DNA of 64,000 bases from Saprospiraceae bacterium (GTDB lineage Bacteria; Bacteroidota; Bacteroidia; Chitinophagales; Saprospiraceae): NCBI GenBank assembly GCA_016716335.1, contig JADJWN010000021.1, positions 310,001 to 374,000 of the forward strand. The letters run 5' to 3'. Numbering within the stretch: the stretch's first letter is position 1; the number at the start of each line of letters is the position of its first letter. A program made the translations under genes and the position numbers. The notes under the pieces are model-generated. The model was not told the DNA's origin, searched no databases, and saw only the letters and a list, made by a program, of their open reading frames with translations. This document shows positions 44,330 to 52,825 of the stretch, in pieces.

Positions 44330-45874
44330 TTACAATGAATCCAGATTATTGAGATAATCTTCTGCCTGTGCTACGATTGACGCTTTGTCTGAATCCGTCA
44401 TTTTGTCAAGCAACACATATGCCATCCCTATTCTGGGATTGCTCCTGAGTTTAGCCTCATTCCTTATATAAAAATGCCAGTAAAGACTATTGAAAGGGCA
44501 AGCTTTTTCCCCTGTTTTCAATTTATGGTTGTAAAAGCAATGCTGACAGTAATTACTCATTTTGTGTATATAGTTGGCGGACGAAACATAAGGTTTGGTT
44601 CCAACAATGCCACCGTCAGCATATTGACTCATTCCTCTGGTATTGGTGATTTCCACCCACTCGACAGCATCTATATATATGCCCAGATACCATTGATCTA
44701 CCTCATCCGGATGTACACCGGCCAGCAAAGCAAAATTTCCTGTAACCATTAACCTCTGAATGTGGTGTGCATAGGCATGATCCAGACTTTGTCTTATGGC
44801 TGATCCCAGACATTGCATTTTGGTCTGTCCGCTCCAGTACCATTCGGGCAGCTTATTTGAATGCTCCAGATAATTTAAAGATGCAAACTCAGGCATTCTT
44901 GTCCAGTAAATCCCTCTCATGTACTCTCTCCAGCCAAGTATCTGCCTCACATAACCTTCTATTTGTGCTATGCTGATGACATCCGGTCGTGCTAACCAGG
45001 TTTTTATGGCAGATTGGATCACTTCTTTTGGGCTGATCATTTTGACATTCATGGCAAAAGACAGTCTTGAATGATAAAGACTCCAGCTTTCTGTATGCAT
45101 AGCATCCTGAAACTTTCCAAAACTTGCCAACAGGTTTTCATTAAAATAGTGCATCAGTAAAAGTGATTCTCTCCGTGTCGTGGGCCATGGAAAGGCGTCT
45201 GCTTTGGATTCCCCGATGTACCGGATACCAGAGCAGGTGATTTCTTCAAAAATATCTGAATAATCGTGATGAAAACACAGAGGATCCGGGATGTTTAAGG
45301 AGGATTTTACCGGATGGCGATTCTCCTTATCATAGTTCCAGCTGCCTCCTTCAGGCTGTCCATCTTCTCCCATCAATATATTATGCTTTTTACGCATATA
45401 CCGATAGAATGTTTCCATCAGATACTGTTGTCTGCCTTTAAATATCTGCTGAAATTCAGACCTGTACGTCAGAAAATGCTCTGTATCCATACTCCGGCTT
45501 TCAATATCAAGCGAATCACAAAACTTCCTGAGGTATTCATCCAGGCGGTATTCGTCTGGCAGCATATATTCAAATTTAATAATGCCATGTTTCCGGATCA
45601 AATAATTGAGATTGTCTGCTATGCTCTGTGTATTGTCGGGATCATTGATCAGAAAGTGGTGTACCAGATGCCCCTTTTTCCTGAGCCAGGCTGCAAAATT
45701 GTACATGGATGCAAAAAAAGCAATGATTTTCTGGATATGATGCACCGTGTAATCCGTCTCCTGCCTTACCTCCATCAGCACATACAATACTGAATCATCT
45801 TGCGTCTGAAACCAGCTATGTTTATAATTCAACTGATCACCCAATATCAGTCTGAGCGTTTTGAACCTGGTCAT
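44330..45874 (-). CDS. Iron-sulfur cryptochrome/photolyase (FeS-BCP, PhrB-like)
   Basis: The 514-residue protein belongs to the bacterial 6-4 photolyase/cryptochrome group that carries FAD and a 4Fe-4S cluster. It starts RFKTLRLILGDQLNYKHSW. Cluster cysteines fit: one in TKMQCLGSAIRQS and three in YCQHCFYNHKLKTGEKACPF with the CX2CX12C spacing of PhrB. FAD-site residues lie in ILGWREYMRGIYW and LMVTGNFALL. The frame extends to 45913, but the ATG at 45874 overlaps the DUF2256 stop (ATGA) and precedes the conserved start. Confidence 0.93.
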   Translation of the reverse strand: MTRFKTLRLILGDQLNYKHSWFQTQDDSVLYVLMEVRQETDYTVHHIQKIIAFFASMYNFAAWLRKKGHLVHHFLINDPDNTQSIADNLNYLIRKHGIIKFEYMLPDEYRLDEYLRKFCDSLDIESRSMDTEHFLTYRSEFQQIFKGRQQYLMETFYRYMRKKHNILMGEDGQPEGGSWNYDKENRHPVKSSLNIPDPLCFHHDYSDIFEEITCSGIRYIGESKADAFPWPTTRRESLLLMHYFNENLLASFGKFQDAMHTESWSLYHSRLSFAMNVKMISPKEVIQSAIKTWLARPDVISIAQIEGYVRQILGWREYMRGIYWTRMPEFASLNYLEHSNKLPEWYWSGQTKMQCLGSAIRQSLDHAYAHHIQRLMVTGNFALLAGVHPDEVDQWYLGIYIDAVEWVEITNTRGMSQYADGGIVGTKPYVSSANYIHKMSNYCQHCFYNHKLKTGEKACPFNSLYWHFYIRNEAKLRSNPRIGMAYVLLDKMTDSDKASIVAQAEDYLNNLDSL

Positions 45875-46026
45875 GCGTTTGCTTTGTTTTTCGATTTGTG
45901 GGTGGACCTGCATCTGTCACTGCAATATTTGACCTCATCCCATACCTTTTCCCATTTTTTTCGCCACGAAAAGGGTCGGTTACATACGACACAAATTTTT
46001 GAAGCTAAATGCTGCTTTTTCATCAT
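45871..46026 (-). CDS. DUF2256 zinc-ribbon-like protein
   Basis: The 51-residue protein has KICVVCNRPFSWRKKWEKVW and VKYCSDRCRSTHKS, two CxxC pairs expected to bind zinc. This is the DUF2256 family, function unknown. It overlaps the photolyase by four bases, so the two are translationally coupled; DUF2256 next to FeS-type photolyases is, as I recall, frequent, which hints at a role in light-dependent repair or cluster handling. A longer frame to 46077 exists but lacks conservation. Confidence 0.85.
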   Translation of the reverse strand: MMKKQHLASKICVVCNRPFSWRKKWEKVWDEVKYCSDRCRSTHKSKNKANA

Positions 46027-46098
46027 TCTAAAAAAAAACAATGGACAAGCTATACCCAAAATTGTTTCGGTAAACATAAAAAAACATTACAACAGGAA

Positions 46099-46106
46099 TA
46101 TATTTG
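46099..46106 (+). promoter_or_regulatory. Putative -7 box for the NRAMP-like operon
   Basis: TATATTTG matches TAnnTTTG, ending one base before the first ATG (46108). If used, transcription would start at or after that ATG, favouring the internal ATG at 46126. Confidence 0.4.
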
Positions 46107-46107
46107 C

Positions 46108-47325
46108 ATGACATACGACAATAATATGTTAAGGTGGTTGAAAGATTCAGGTCCGGGTGCAGTTATTACTGCAGCCTTCATCGGGCCTGGTACAGTGACT
46201 GTATGCACGCTTGCTGGTAATCAATTCGGATACTCTTTGCTTTGGGTCATACTCTTTGCATTACTGGCCACCATCATTCTCCAGGAAATGTCAGCCAGAC
46301 TGGGAATCATCACCTCTGCCGGACTCAGCGAGTCACTGAGAATGACTATCTCCCGAAAATGGGTTTTTCATGTTGCTGCCTTGCTTATTTTTTTGGCTGT
46401 TTTTGTAGGCAATTCGGCATTCGAAGGAGGAAATATCAGCGGGACAGGTATTGGCATTCAGCTGATCTGGCCCGAAACGAAGCAAGCTTCGATCTATTTG
46501 TATCCCCTCATTGGAGGAATGGCAGGAATACTGCTATTTTTCGGCAATTATAAAAGACTGCAAACCATACTCACCTGGATTGTAATACTGATGAGTATCA
46601 GTTTTCTGATGACCGCCATTCTCATCAGACCTGACCTGGCAGCTATCATAAAAAACACCTTTGTACCCAATGCACCTGAAGGCTCCTGGATATCTATATT
46701 AGGCATTATCGGCACCACCATTGTACCTTACAATCTTTTCCTTCACGCATCCCTTGCAGCGAAAAAATGGAAATCGACCGACTTGAAAGCCGCAAGAACA
46801 GATATAATACGGGCCATAATCGTGGGCTGTGTCATCTCTGCCTGTATAATGATTTGCGGAGCGGCCGTACAGCACATTCAGATCCATCATATTTCGGAGC
46901 TACCCACTGCTCTGGAACCTCTCATGGGCCAATATGCCGGGATTTTCTTTGGATTTGGCCTTACAGCAGCAGGATTGACCTCCGCCGTCACAGCTCCAAT
47001 GGCCGCATCATTGGCCATTTGCGGTATATTCGGCTGGAGCACAGATCCAAAAACCACAAAATATCGTCTGATCTGGTTGACGGTATTATGCACAGGTACT
47101 GCTATTTCAGTATCCGGATACAAACCAATTCAGATAATAAAATCCGCCCAATTTGCCAATGGTTTGCTTTTGCCTGTCATTGTAGCCTTCCTGATTTATG
47201 CTGTAAACAACCACAGGTTAATGCAGGGCAAATCCAATTCCCTTATTCAAAACTTCCTGGCTGTATTGGTTTGGCTGATTTGTATCGCATTAGGCATAAA
47301 GAGTATGGTAACAGTAATCCTTTGA
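46108..47325 (+). CDS. NRAMP-family transporter lacking canonical metal ligands
   Basis: The 405-residue protein has about eleven membrane helices of the NRAMP fold. TM1 reads AAFIGPGTVTVCTLAGNQ: the canonical DPGN metal-binding motif is replaced by GPGT. TM6 reads IGTTIVPYNLFLHASL: MPHN is replaced by VPYN. So the usual Asp, Asn and Met ligands are missing. Divergent NRAMP relatives such as B. subtilis YcsG lie next to ycsF and kipI, as here. A role in moving 5-oxoproline or a linked solute is plausible inference. Translation may start at M1 or at M7 (46126). pxpA begins 5 bases after the stop. Confidence 0.85.
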   Translation: MTYDNNMLRWLKDSGPGAVITAAFIGPGTVTVCTLAGNQFGYSLLWVILFALLATIILQEMSARLGIITSAGLSESLRMTISRKWVFHVAALLIFLAVFVGNSAFEGGNISGTGIGIQLIWPETKQASIYLYPLIGGMAGILLFFGNYKRLQTILTWIVILMSISFLMTAILIRPDLAAIIKNTFVPNAPEGSWISILGIIGTTIVPYNLFLHASLAAKKWKSTDLKAARTDIIRAIIVGCVISACIMICGAAVQHIQIHHISELPTALEPLMGQYAGIFFGFGLTAAGLTSAVTAPMAASLAICGIFGWSTDPKTTKYRLIWLTVLCTGTAISVSGYKPIQIIKSAQFANGLLLPVIVAFLIYAVNNHRLMQGKSNSLIQNFLAVLVWLICIALGIKSMVTVIL

Positions 47326-47330
47326 CATTT

Positions 47331-48065
47331 ATGAATAAACCACTTCATATCAACTGTGACATGGCCGAATCCTACGGGAATTTCCGGATTGGCAGAGACC
47401 AGGAGCTCATACCATATGTTGATGCCTGCAATATAGCCTGCGGGTTTCACGGCGGGGATGCTGCAAGTATTGAAAGTACTCTTATGATGGCAATAAAGGC
47501 AGGTAAAGAAATCGGGGCTCACCCCTCCTACCCTGACCTTTCAGGATTTGGCAGACGATATATGGATATTCCCTTTGAGGAACTGAAAAGTATATTGAAT
47601 TATCAGATTGCAGTGATCAAAGGATTAACGGAGCATTTCGGAGGAAAACTGAGTCACATCAAAGCTCATGGCGCCTTGTACAATCAGGCAATGATCGCCG
47701 AAAAAGAAGCTTTAGCCATCGCAGAGGTGGTCAGTACCTGGAATCCTGAATGGGAAATCTTCGTACAGCCGTCCGGAATGTTGCAGGAAGTAGCCCAATC
47801 CAAAGGTCTGCGGGTAAGGCTTGAAGCTTTCGCTGACAGAGTCTATACAGAAAACGGGACACTCAAAAACAGAAATCAGGATAGAAGTATTATACATCAA
47901 CCTGAAAGCGCATGGGAACAGGTTCAGCTTTTATTGACAGATCAGGTCAAAACAGAAACCGGTAAAATTATATCGATGCCGAACAGTACCATTTGTATTC
48001 ATGGAGATCACCCCCATGCTTTGGACATCGTCCGATTCATCCGTTCCAAATACCTCTCAGATTGA
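47331..48065 (+). CDS. pxpA: 5-oxoprolinase subunit A (LamB/YcsF family)
   Basis: The 244-residue protein is PxpA, a component of the ATP-dependent 5-oxoprolinase PxpABC. HINCDMAESYGNF, NIACGFHGGDA, GAHPSYPDLSGFGRR, HIKAHGALYNQA and CIHGDHPHAL are family signatures. The ATG at 47331 is chosen; the frame is open upstream inside the transporter gene but in another reading of it. The stop overlaps the pxpB start. Confidence 0.92.
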   Translation: MNKPLHINCDMAESYGNFRIGRDQELIPYVDACNIACGFHGGDAASIESTLMMAIKAGKEIGAHPSYPDLSGFGRRYMDIPFEELKSILNYQIAVIKGLTEHFGGKLSHIKAHGALYNQAMIAEKEALAIAEVVSTWNPEWEIFVQPSGMLQEVAQSKGLRVRLEAFADRVYTENGTLKNRNQDRSIIHQPESAWEQVQLLLTDQVKTETGKIISMPNSTICIHGDHPHALDIVRFIRSKYLSD

Positions 48066-48739
48066 TAAAAAATGTAAAAATAAAGCCTTGGGGTTGTAAA
48101 GCTCTGATCATAGAGTGGCCTCAGATTATTGATCCGGATACGCTTTACTGTATTTTGGCCGTAAAAAAGCATATTGAATCAAAAAACATAGCGGGTCTTT
48201 CAGAAATTGTTCAGGGATATGCATCTCTTACACTGATTTTCACAGAGAAGACAACAGAAGTTGGAAGACTGGAAGAATGGATCCTATCATGTCCTGACAC
48301 ATTACCGGAGATCTTAAAAAATGAAAGCAAATTGATTGAGATTCCGGTTTGCTATGACCCTGAATTTGCTTTGGACAGAGAAGAAGCAGAGGGATATACG
48401 GGTCTTGGTTTTAATAATATTGTTGAAATACACTCAGCTCAGGATTATCTTGTCTATTTCATAGGTTTTATGCCCGGATTTATGTATCTCGGAGGATTGG
48501 ACCGTAAATTGGAAATGCCCCGAAAAGATACTCCAAGATTAAGAATACCAGCGGGTTCAGTGGGAATAGCAGGATTGCAGACCGGTATTTATCCCATTGA
48601 AAGTCCCGGTGGATGGCAGATCATCGGAAAAAGCCCGGCCAGACTGTTTGACCCTTATCAACCACCCTGGTGTCCGGCAAAATCCGGAGACCGGATAAAA
48701 TTTTTACCCATTTCTAAAACTGAATTTGACCTTTATTGA
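48062..48739 (+). CDS. pxpB: 5-oxoprolinase subunit B (KipI family)
   Basis: The 225-residue protein matches PxpB/KipI, allophanate hydrolase subunit 1-like: IPVCYDPEFALDREE, FIGFMPGFMYLGGLD, PRKDTPRLRIPAGSVGIAG and GIYPIESPGGWQIIG are diagnostic. The start is most likely TTG at 48062, overlapping the pxpA stop by four bases (TTGA); no ATG precedes the conserved region. The usual partner pxpC does not follow; rsmE begins 2 bases after the stop. Confidence 0.9.
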   Translation: MIKNVKIKPWGCKALIIEWPQIIDPDTLYCILAVKKHIESKNIAGLSEIVQGYASLTLIFTEKTTEVGRLEEWILSCPDTLPEILKNESKLIEIPVCYDPEFALDREEAEGYTGLGFNNIVEIHSAQDYLVYFIGFMPGFMYLGGLDRKLEMPRKDTPRLRIPAGSVGIAGLQTGIYPIESPGGWQIIGKSPARLFDPYQPPWCPAKSGDRIKFLPISKTEFDLY

Positions 48740-48741
48740 CC

Positions 48742-49455
48742 ATGCAGCTATTTTACAGTACAGACATACAGGGAGAGGTGATTACATTGCACAATGAAGA
48801 GCATCAGCATTGTGTGAGGGCTCTCAGGCATAAACAGGGTGATACTGTGTACATTACAGATGGGATGGGTGGATTGTACCACGCTGCCATACTGTCCATT
48901 GAGAAAAATAAAACCATCTGTGCTATACATGAAAAGGAGATACATGCACGGGAGGGCAGCCAGGTAAGTGTAGCCGTAGCCCCAACCAAAAATCATGCAC
49001 GTATTGAATGGTTTGTAGAAAAAGCAGTGGAACTCGGAATTTCTGAAATTTGTTTTTTCAGGTCAGATCATTCAGAAAGAAAACAGCTCAATACAGATAG
49101 AACTGCCAGGATTGCCATATCCGCCATGAAACAGTCCAATCAGGTGTTTCTGCCTGATATTCAATATTTTGACTCATTCGACACATTACTGGAGCACGGC
49201 AGGCAGGCACAATGCAGGCTGATTGCTCATTGTCAGGAAGATCTGCCGTTTATCACTTCAGCACAAGAAGATGCTAAGTCCACCATCATTCTGATTGGCC
49301 CTGAGGGTGACTTCAGCATGGCAGAAATTCAGAAATCAAAGGATACCGGTTTTCAGGGTATTTCACTGGGCAATACCAGACTCCGAACGGAAACAGCTGC
49401 ACTTACTGCCCTGATTCTGCTCAAATTTAACCCGCATCATACGGCTTTACCCTGA
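48742..49455 (+). CDS. rsmE: 16S rRNA (uracil-1498-N3)-methyltransferase
   Basis: The 237-residue SPOUT methyltransferase modifies U1498 of 16S rRNA. The N-terminal PUA-like domain begins MQLFYSTDI and has EHQHCVRALRHKQGD; the catalytic knot has WFVEKAVELGISEI, LIGPEGDFSMAEI and ISLGNTRLRTETAALTAL. It reads directly on from pxpB with a 2-base gap. Its position in the oxoprolinase operon appears accidental. Confidence 0.93.
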   Translation: MQLFYSTDIQGEVITLHNEEHQHCVRALRHKQGDTVYITDGMGGLYHAAILSIEKNKTICAIHEKEIHAREGSQVSVAVAPTKNHARIEWFVEKAVELGISEICFFRSDHSERKQLNTDRTARIAISAMKQSNQVFLPDIQYFDSFDTLLEHGRQAQCRLIAHCQEDLPFITSAQEDAKSTIILIGPEGDFSMAEIQKSKDTGFQGISLGNTRLRTETAALTALILLKFNPHHTALP

Positions 49456-49505
49456 CCACTCAGTAAATAAGCCTGAAAATCAGTTTTCAACCAGCGGAAA
49501 AATGC

Positions 49506-49513
49506 TATTTTTG
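49506..49513 (+). promoter_or_regulatory. Putative promoter -7 box for pheT
   Basis: TATTTTTG matches TAnnTTTG, 44 bases before pheT. TTTT at 49484-49487 is a near -33 element at an 18-base spacing. Confidence 0.5.
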
Positions 49514-49557
49514 CGGCTTATTTTAAAAACATTTCAGACGCAGGAAAGGCATAGAGT

Positions 49558-51990
49558 ATGAGATTATCGTTAAAATGGCTGAAGAGATATCTGAATATAG
49601 ACGTTTCTAAAGATAAAATTGCAGAGATACTTACCACAATAGGGCTTGAAGTGGAGGGAGTCGAAGAAGTGGAAATGGTAAAAGGCGGCTTGAAAGGCGT
49701 GGTTGTTGGTGAAGTTAAAACCTGCACCAAACATCCGGATGCCGATAAACTATCTGTCACGACAGTGGACACCGGAACCGGAGAAGAGCTGCAGGTTGTT
49801 TGCGGAGCTCCCAATGTAGCAGCAGGCCAGAAGGTGTTGGTGGCCACAGTGGGTACAACACTTTACACAGATAGTGGTGAAGAATTCAAAATAAAAAAGA
49901 GCAAAATCAGAGGAGTAGAATCCGAGGGAATGATCTGTTCGGAAGCAGAGTTGGGATTAAGTAAGGACCACTCCGGTATTGCAGTCCTGCCTTCGCATAC
50001 ACCCGTAGGAAAAAGTGCCGCAGAAGTACTTCACCTGGAAAGTGACACAGTGTATGAAATTGGTCTTACACCCAACAGAGCCGATGCTACCTCTCAGCTT
50101 GGGGTCGCCAGAGATCTGCTGGCTTACCTGAGAGTTAACGAAGGAATTACCGAAGACCTGAAAGATCCGGACTTATCCGCCTTCATCGGCAGGAAGACAC
50201 CCTTCAATATACAGGTAGAAGTCCATAATAAATCGGCATGTCCAAGGTACTCCGGGGTACTGATCCACAATGTAGAGGTAAAAGAGTCTCCTGACTGGCT
50301 TAAGCAGCTGCTTATCTCTGTTGGCGTCAGGCCTATCAATAATATTGTGGATATCACCAATTTTGTATTACACGAATACGGACAGCCTTTACATGCCTTT
50401 GATGCAGACAAAATCAAGGGACACAAAATCAATGTCACCACACTCGAAAAAGGCACTAAATTCGTTAGCCTGGATGGAGTGGAGCGTACCTTAGAGGCTC
50501 ACGATCTCATGATATGCGATGGAGATATGAACCCGATGTGCATTGCCGGTGTGTTCGGTGGTTTGACCTCAGGGGTGACCGGTGATACAAAAAATATCTT
50601 TCTGGAATCTGCCTGCTTCAGTGCAGCCTTTGTCCGTAAAACGAGCATGAGTCATAATCTGAGAACTGATGCAGCCAGGATTTTTGAAAAAGGTTCAGAC
50701 CCCAATATCACTCTTCATGCACTGAAACGAGCCTGTATCCCCATCACCGAACTTGGCGGAGGCACCGTAAGTGCTGAGGTCACTGACATATACCCCCACC
50801 CTGTTGAACCCTGTGCAGTGCGATTAAGATATTCCAAAGTACAGGATATCATCGGTATTGAAATCCCCAGGGACAGAGTTCACGAAATTCTGCTGGCTTT
50901 GGAAATGGAAATATCACCCATAGATCAGGAGAGCATTCTGGTGCATGTCCCTACCAACAAACCCGATGTAACCCGGGAAATAGACCTGATCGAAGAAATT
51001 ATCCGGATCTACGGTCTTAACAAAATTCCCGTATCTAATCAGATCAGAAGTGCGGTCAATTACACCGATTTTCCGGGTAAAATGGATATCGTCAGGAAAA
51101 TATGCGATTTTCTTGCTTCCAGAGGATTTTATGAAATGATGGGATTATCCATGATCGAATCTTCCGCTTATCCCCATCTGGATGAAGGCAAAATGGTTTT
51201 TGTCAACAATACTTCCAATATACATCTCAACATCATGAGACCTGATATGCTGGTGAGTGGTCTGGTATCCGTCAGCTACAATCTCAACAGGCAACAAAAT
51301 CAGATTGCACTGTATGAAACCGGAAAGATGTATCAGAAAAACGGGGAGCAGATAGAAGAAAAAGAAATAATCACAATTTTTCTTTCAGGCAATGCACAGG
51401 AAGAGAGCTGGCGTGTCCCAAAACCACAGCCGGTAAGCTTCTTTGATATAAAAAATATTGTGGAAGCGGTACTTGCAGTTACAGGTATCAGGGATTGGGA
51501 TAGTTCAGAATCAGATTCAGAGGACTTTAATTATGGCCTGAAGTATGTGGTGAAAAACCATGAAATAGTGCGTTTTGGTGAGGTGTCAGGGAAGATTTTG
51601 AAAAGTTCGGGAATAAAGCAAAATGTGTTTTTTGCAGAATTTGACCTTGCTGCTCTGATTAGCTGTGCTTCAGCTTCAAAAACAAAACTTAAAGAAATAT
51701 CCAGGTATCCTTCAGTAAGAAGAGATCTCGCCTTTGTAGTCAGCAAAGACACGGCATTCGAAACCATCAGACAGGCAGCATGGGGGGCAGAGAAAAAACA
51801 CCTGAGGAATGTTAATCTTTTTGATATTTACGAAAATGCTTCACAATTGGGGGAAGGGAAGAAGTCCTATGCAGTAAGTTTTATCTTCGAATCTCTCGAA
51901 AAAACCCTGCAGGAAACGGATATTGAGCGAATGATGCAGAAGATAGAAAATAAAATTGTATCGGAAACCGGTGCCCAAATCAGAAGGTAA
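49558..51990 (+). CDS. pheT: Phenylalanyl-tRNA synthetase beta subunit
   Basis: The 810-residue protein has the full bacterial PheT layout: an N-terminal tRNA-binding fold (about 40-150, VGEVKTCTKHPDADKLSVT), B1/B3/B4 editing domain with YEIGLTPNRADATS, B5 (VHVPTNKPDVTREIDLIEEI), the catalytic-like domain (FYEMMGLSM) and the C-terminal anticodon-binding FDX-ACB domain (ISRYPSVRRDLAFVVSKD). It pairs with PheS, which is not in the window. No lesion is seen. Confidence 0.97.
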   Translation: MRLSLKWLKRYLNIDVSKDKIAEILTTIGLEVEGVEEVEMVKGGLKGVVVGEVKTCTKHPDADKLSVTTVDTGTGEELQVVCGAPNVAAGQKVLVATVGTTLYTDSGEEFKIKKSKIRGVESEGMICSEAELGLSKDHSGIAVLPSHTPVGKSAAEVLHLESDTVYEIGLTPNRADATSQLGVARDLLAYLRVNEGITEDLKDPDLSAFIGRKTPFNIQVEVHNKSACPRYSGVLIHNVEVKESPDWLKQLLISVGVRPINNIVDITNFVLHEYGQPLHAFDADKIKGHKINVTTLEKGTKFVSLDGVERTLEAHDLMICDGDMNPMCIAGVFGGLTSGVTGDTKNIFLESACFSAAFVRKTSMSHNLRTDAARIFEKGSDPNITLHALKRACIPITELGGGTVSAEVTDIYPHPVEPCAVRLRYSKVQDIIGIEIPRDRVHEILLALEMEISPIDQESILVHVPTNKPDVTREIDLIEEIIRIYGLNKIPVSNQIRSAVNYTDFPGKMDIVRKICDFLASRGFYEMMGLSMIESSAYPHLDEGKMVFVNNTSNIHLNIMRPDMLVSGLVSVSYNLNRQQNQIALYETGKMYQKNGEQIEEKEIITIFLSGNAQEESWRVPKPQPVSFFDIKNIVEAVLAVTGIRDWDSSESDSEDFNYGLKYVVKNHEIVRFGEVSGKILKSSGIKQNVFFAEFDLAALISCASASKTKLKEISRYPSVRRDLAFVVSKDTAFETIRQAAWGAEKKHLRNVNLFDIYENASQLGEGKKSYAVSFIFESLEKTLQETDIERMMQKIENKIVSETGAQIRR

Positions 51991-52071
51991 TCTCCTTAGA
52001 GATAAGCATTGGCCATCATTTTCGAAGACATAGCAAAAATTATGAAATTATTACACATTATAAAAAAATAT

Positions 52072-52079
52072 TATCTTTG
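52072..52079 (+). promoter_or_regulatory. Putative -7 box for the coiled-coil/zapA pair
   Basis: TATCTTTG matches TAnnTTTG and ends 3 bases before the ATG at 52083, implying a nearly leaderless message. Confidence 0.4.
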
Positions 52080-52082
52080 ACC

Positions 52083-52424
52083 ATGGAAAATATCATAGCA
52101 AGACTGGCAGAGATCGAAAAAGTGCTGAAAGATGCAGTCAAAAAGTACAAGAATCTGGAGATAGAATATAAAGTTCTTAAAGAAGAACGTGATGAATTAT
52201 TAAACAAGCTTAAATCAATTAATGTTAATAAACCGGAAACAGATACAGGGATAAGTGCAGAAGAAGGGAAAAACGTATCAGAAAGTGAACAGGAGGGCAT
52301 AGGGACAGAAAAAAAAGCAATCAAAAAAGTGTCTAAAGAAAATGAAGTGCGGCAAATCAGAATGGAGTTGGACACATTTATTGCAGATCTGGATCAATGC
52401 ATAGATACCATACAATCCAAATAA
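52083..52424 (+). CDS. Small coiled-coil protein upstream of zapA
   Basis: The 113-residue product is a predicted coiled coil: heptads run through MENIIARLAEIEKVLKDAV and EYKVLKEERDELLNKLKSIN, then a serine- and glutamate-rich linker and a second helix (RQIRMELDTFIADLDQCI). I recognise no family. It ends one base before zapA, so it probably works with ZapA in cell division, like other small coiled-coil partners; that is inference. Confidence 0.75.
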   Translation: MENIIARLAEIEKVLKDAVKKYKNLEIEYKVLKEERDELLNKLKSINVNKPETDTGISAEEGKNVSESEQEGIGTEKKAIKKVSKENEVRQIRMELDTFIADLDQCIDTIQSK

Positions 52425-52425
52425 A

Positions 52426-52719
52426 ATGGAGCAAAACGATCTAAGAACAATTCAAATTACGGTGGCCGGGAGAGTATTCCCTCTTAAAGTCAGCGCAGTC
52501 GAAGAGGAGATCGTACATGAAATAGAACAAGAGCTTAACGATGCGATCAACAACTATCAGCATCAGTATGCCTCGAGAGATAAGCTGGATTGTGTTTTGA
52601 TGACCTTGCTCAAATTTGCTTTTGAAGATAAGAAAAAATCGAAAGCAAATGCTGAAAAGACTGACCAAATTATCGATAAGATTGAAAACATCGATAGTTT
52701 GCTCAAAAATCTCGCCTGA
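52426..52719 (+). CDS. zapA: Cell division protein ZapA
   Basis: The 97-residue protein is a ZapA homologue that stabilises the FtsZ ring. The N-terminal beta strand reads IQITVAGRVFPLKVSAVEEE; the helix that follows (LNDAINNYQHQY, DKLDCVLMTLLKFAFED) and the C-terminal coiled coil match the family. The upstream coiled-coil gene ends one base before it and rny follows 106 bases later. Confidence 0.85.
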   Translation: MEQNDLRTIQITVAGRVFPLKVSAVEEEIVHEIEQELNDAINNYQHQYASRDKLDCVLMTLLKFAFEDKKKSKANAEKTDQIIDKIENIDSLLKNLA

Positions 52720-52803
52720 TAATTTTTCCTTTTACCGGACTTCATCTTTTAATGTACAATTCAGAGGTATGCTGTTTCCTTACCCGTGAAGGGACATTTT
52801 TTT
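52720..52803 (+). ncRNA. Possible 6S (SsrS) RNA or 3' UTR with terminator
   Basis: In several Bacteroidota a 6S RNA gene lies between zapA and rny, as I recall. The gap here is short and ends in a terminator, so a small RNA is possible. I cannot fold it reliably as 6S, so this rests on position alone. Confidence 0.2.
52773..52803 (+). terminator. Terminator between zapA and rny
   Basis: TGTTTCCTT and AAGGGACA can pair with one bulge and a G-T pair around ACCCGTG, followed by seven T. It ends the zapA transcript or a small RNA. Confidence 0.65.
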
Positions 52804-52825
52804 AAACCATTAAAATCCTTCGATT

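Noticed and set aside
46767..47330. Upstream extension of the pxpA frame to 46767
   Set aside because: It lies in another frame of the transporter gene and lacks PxpA homology; the ATG at 47331 begins the conserved sequence.
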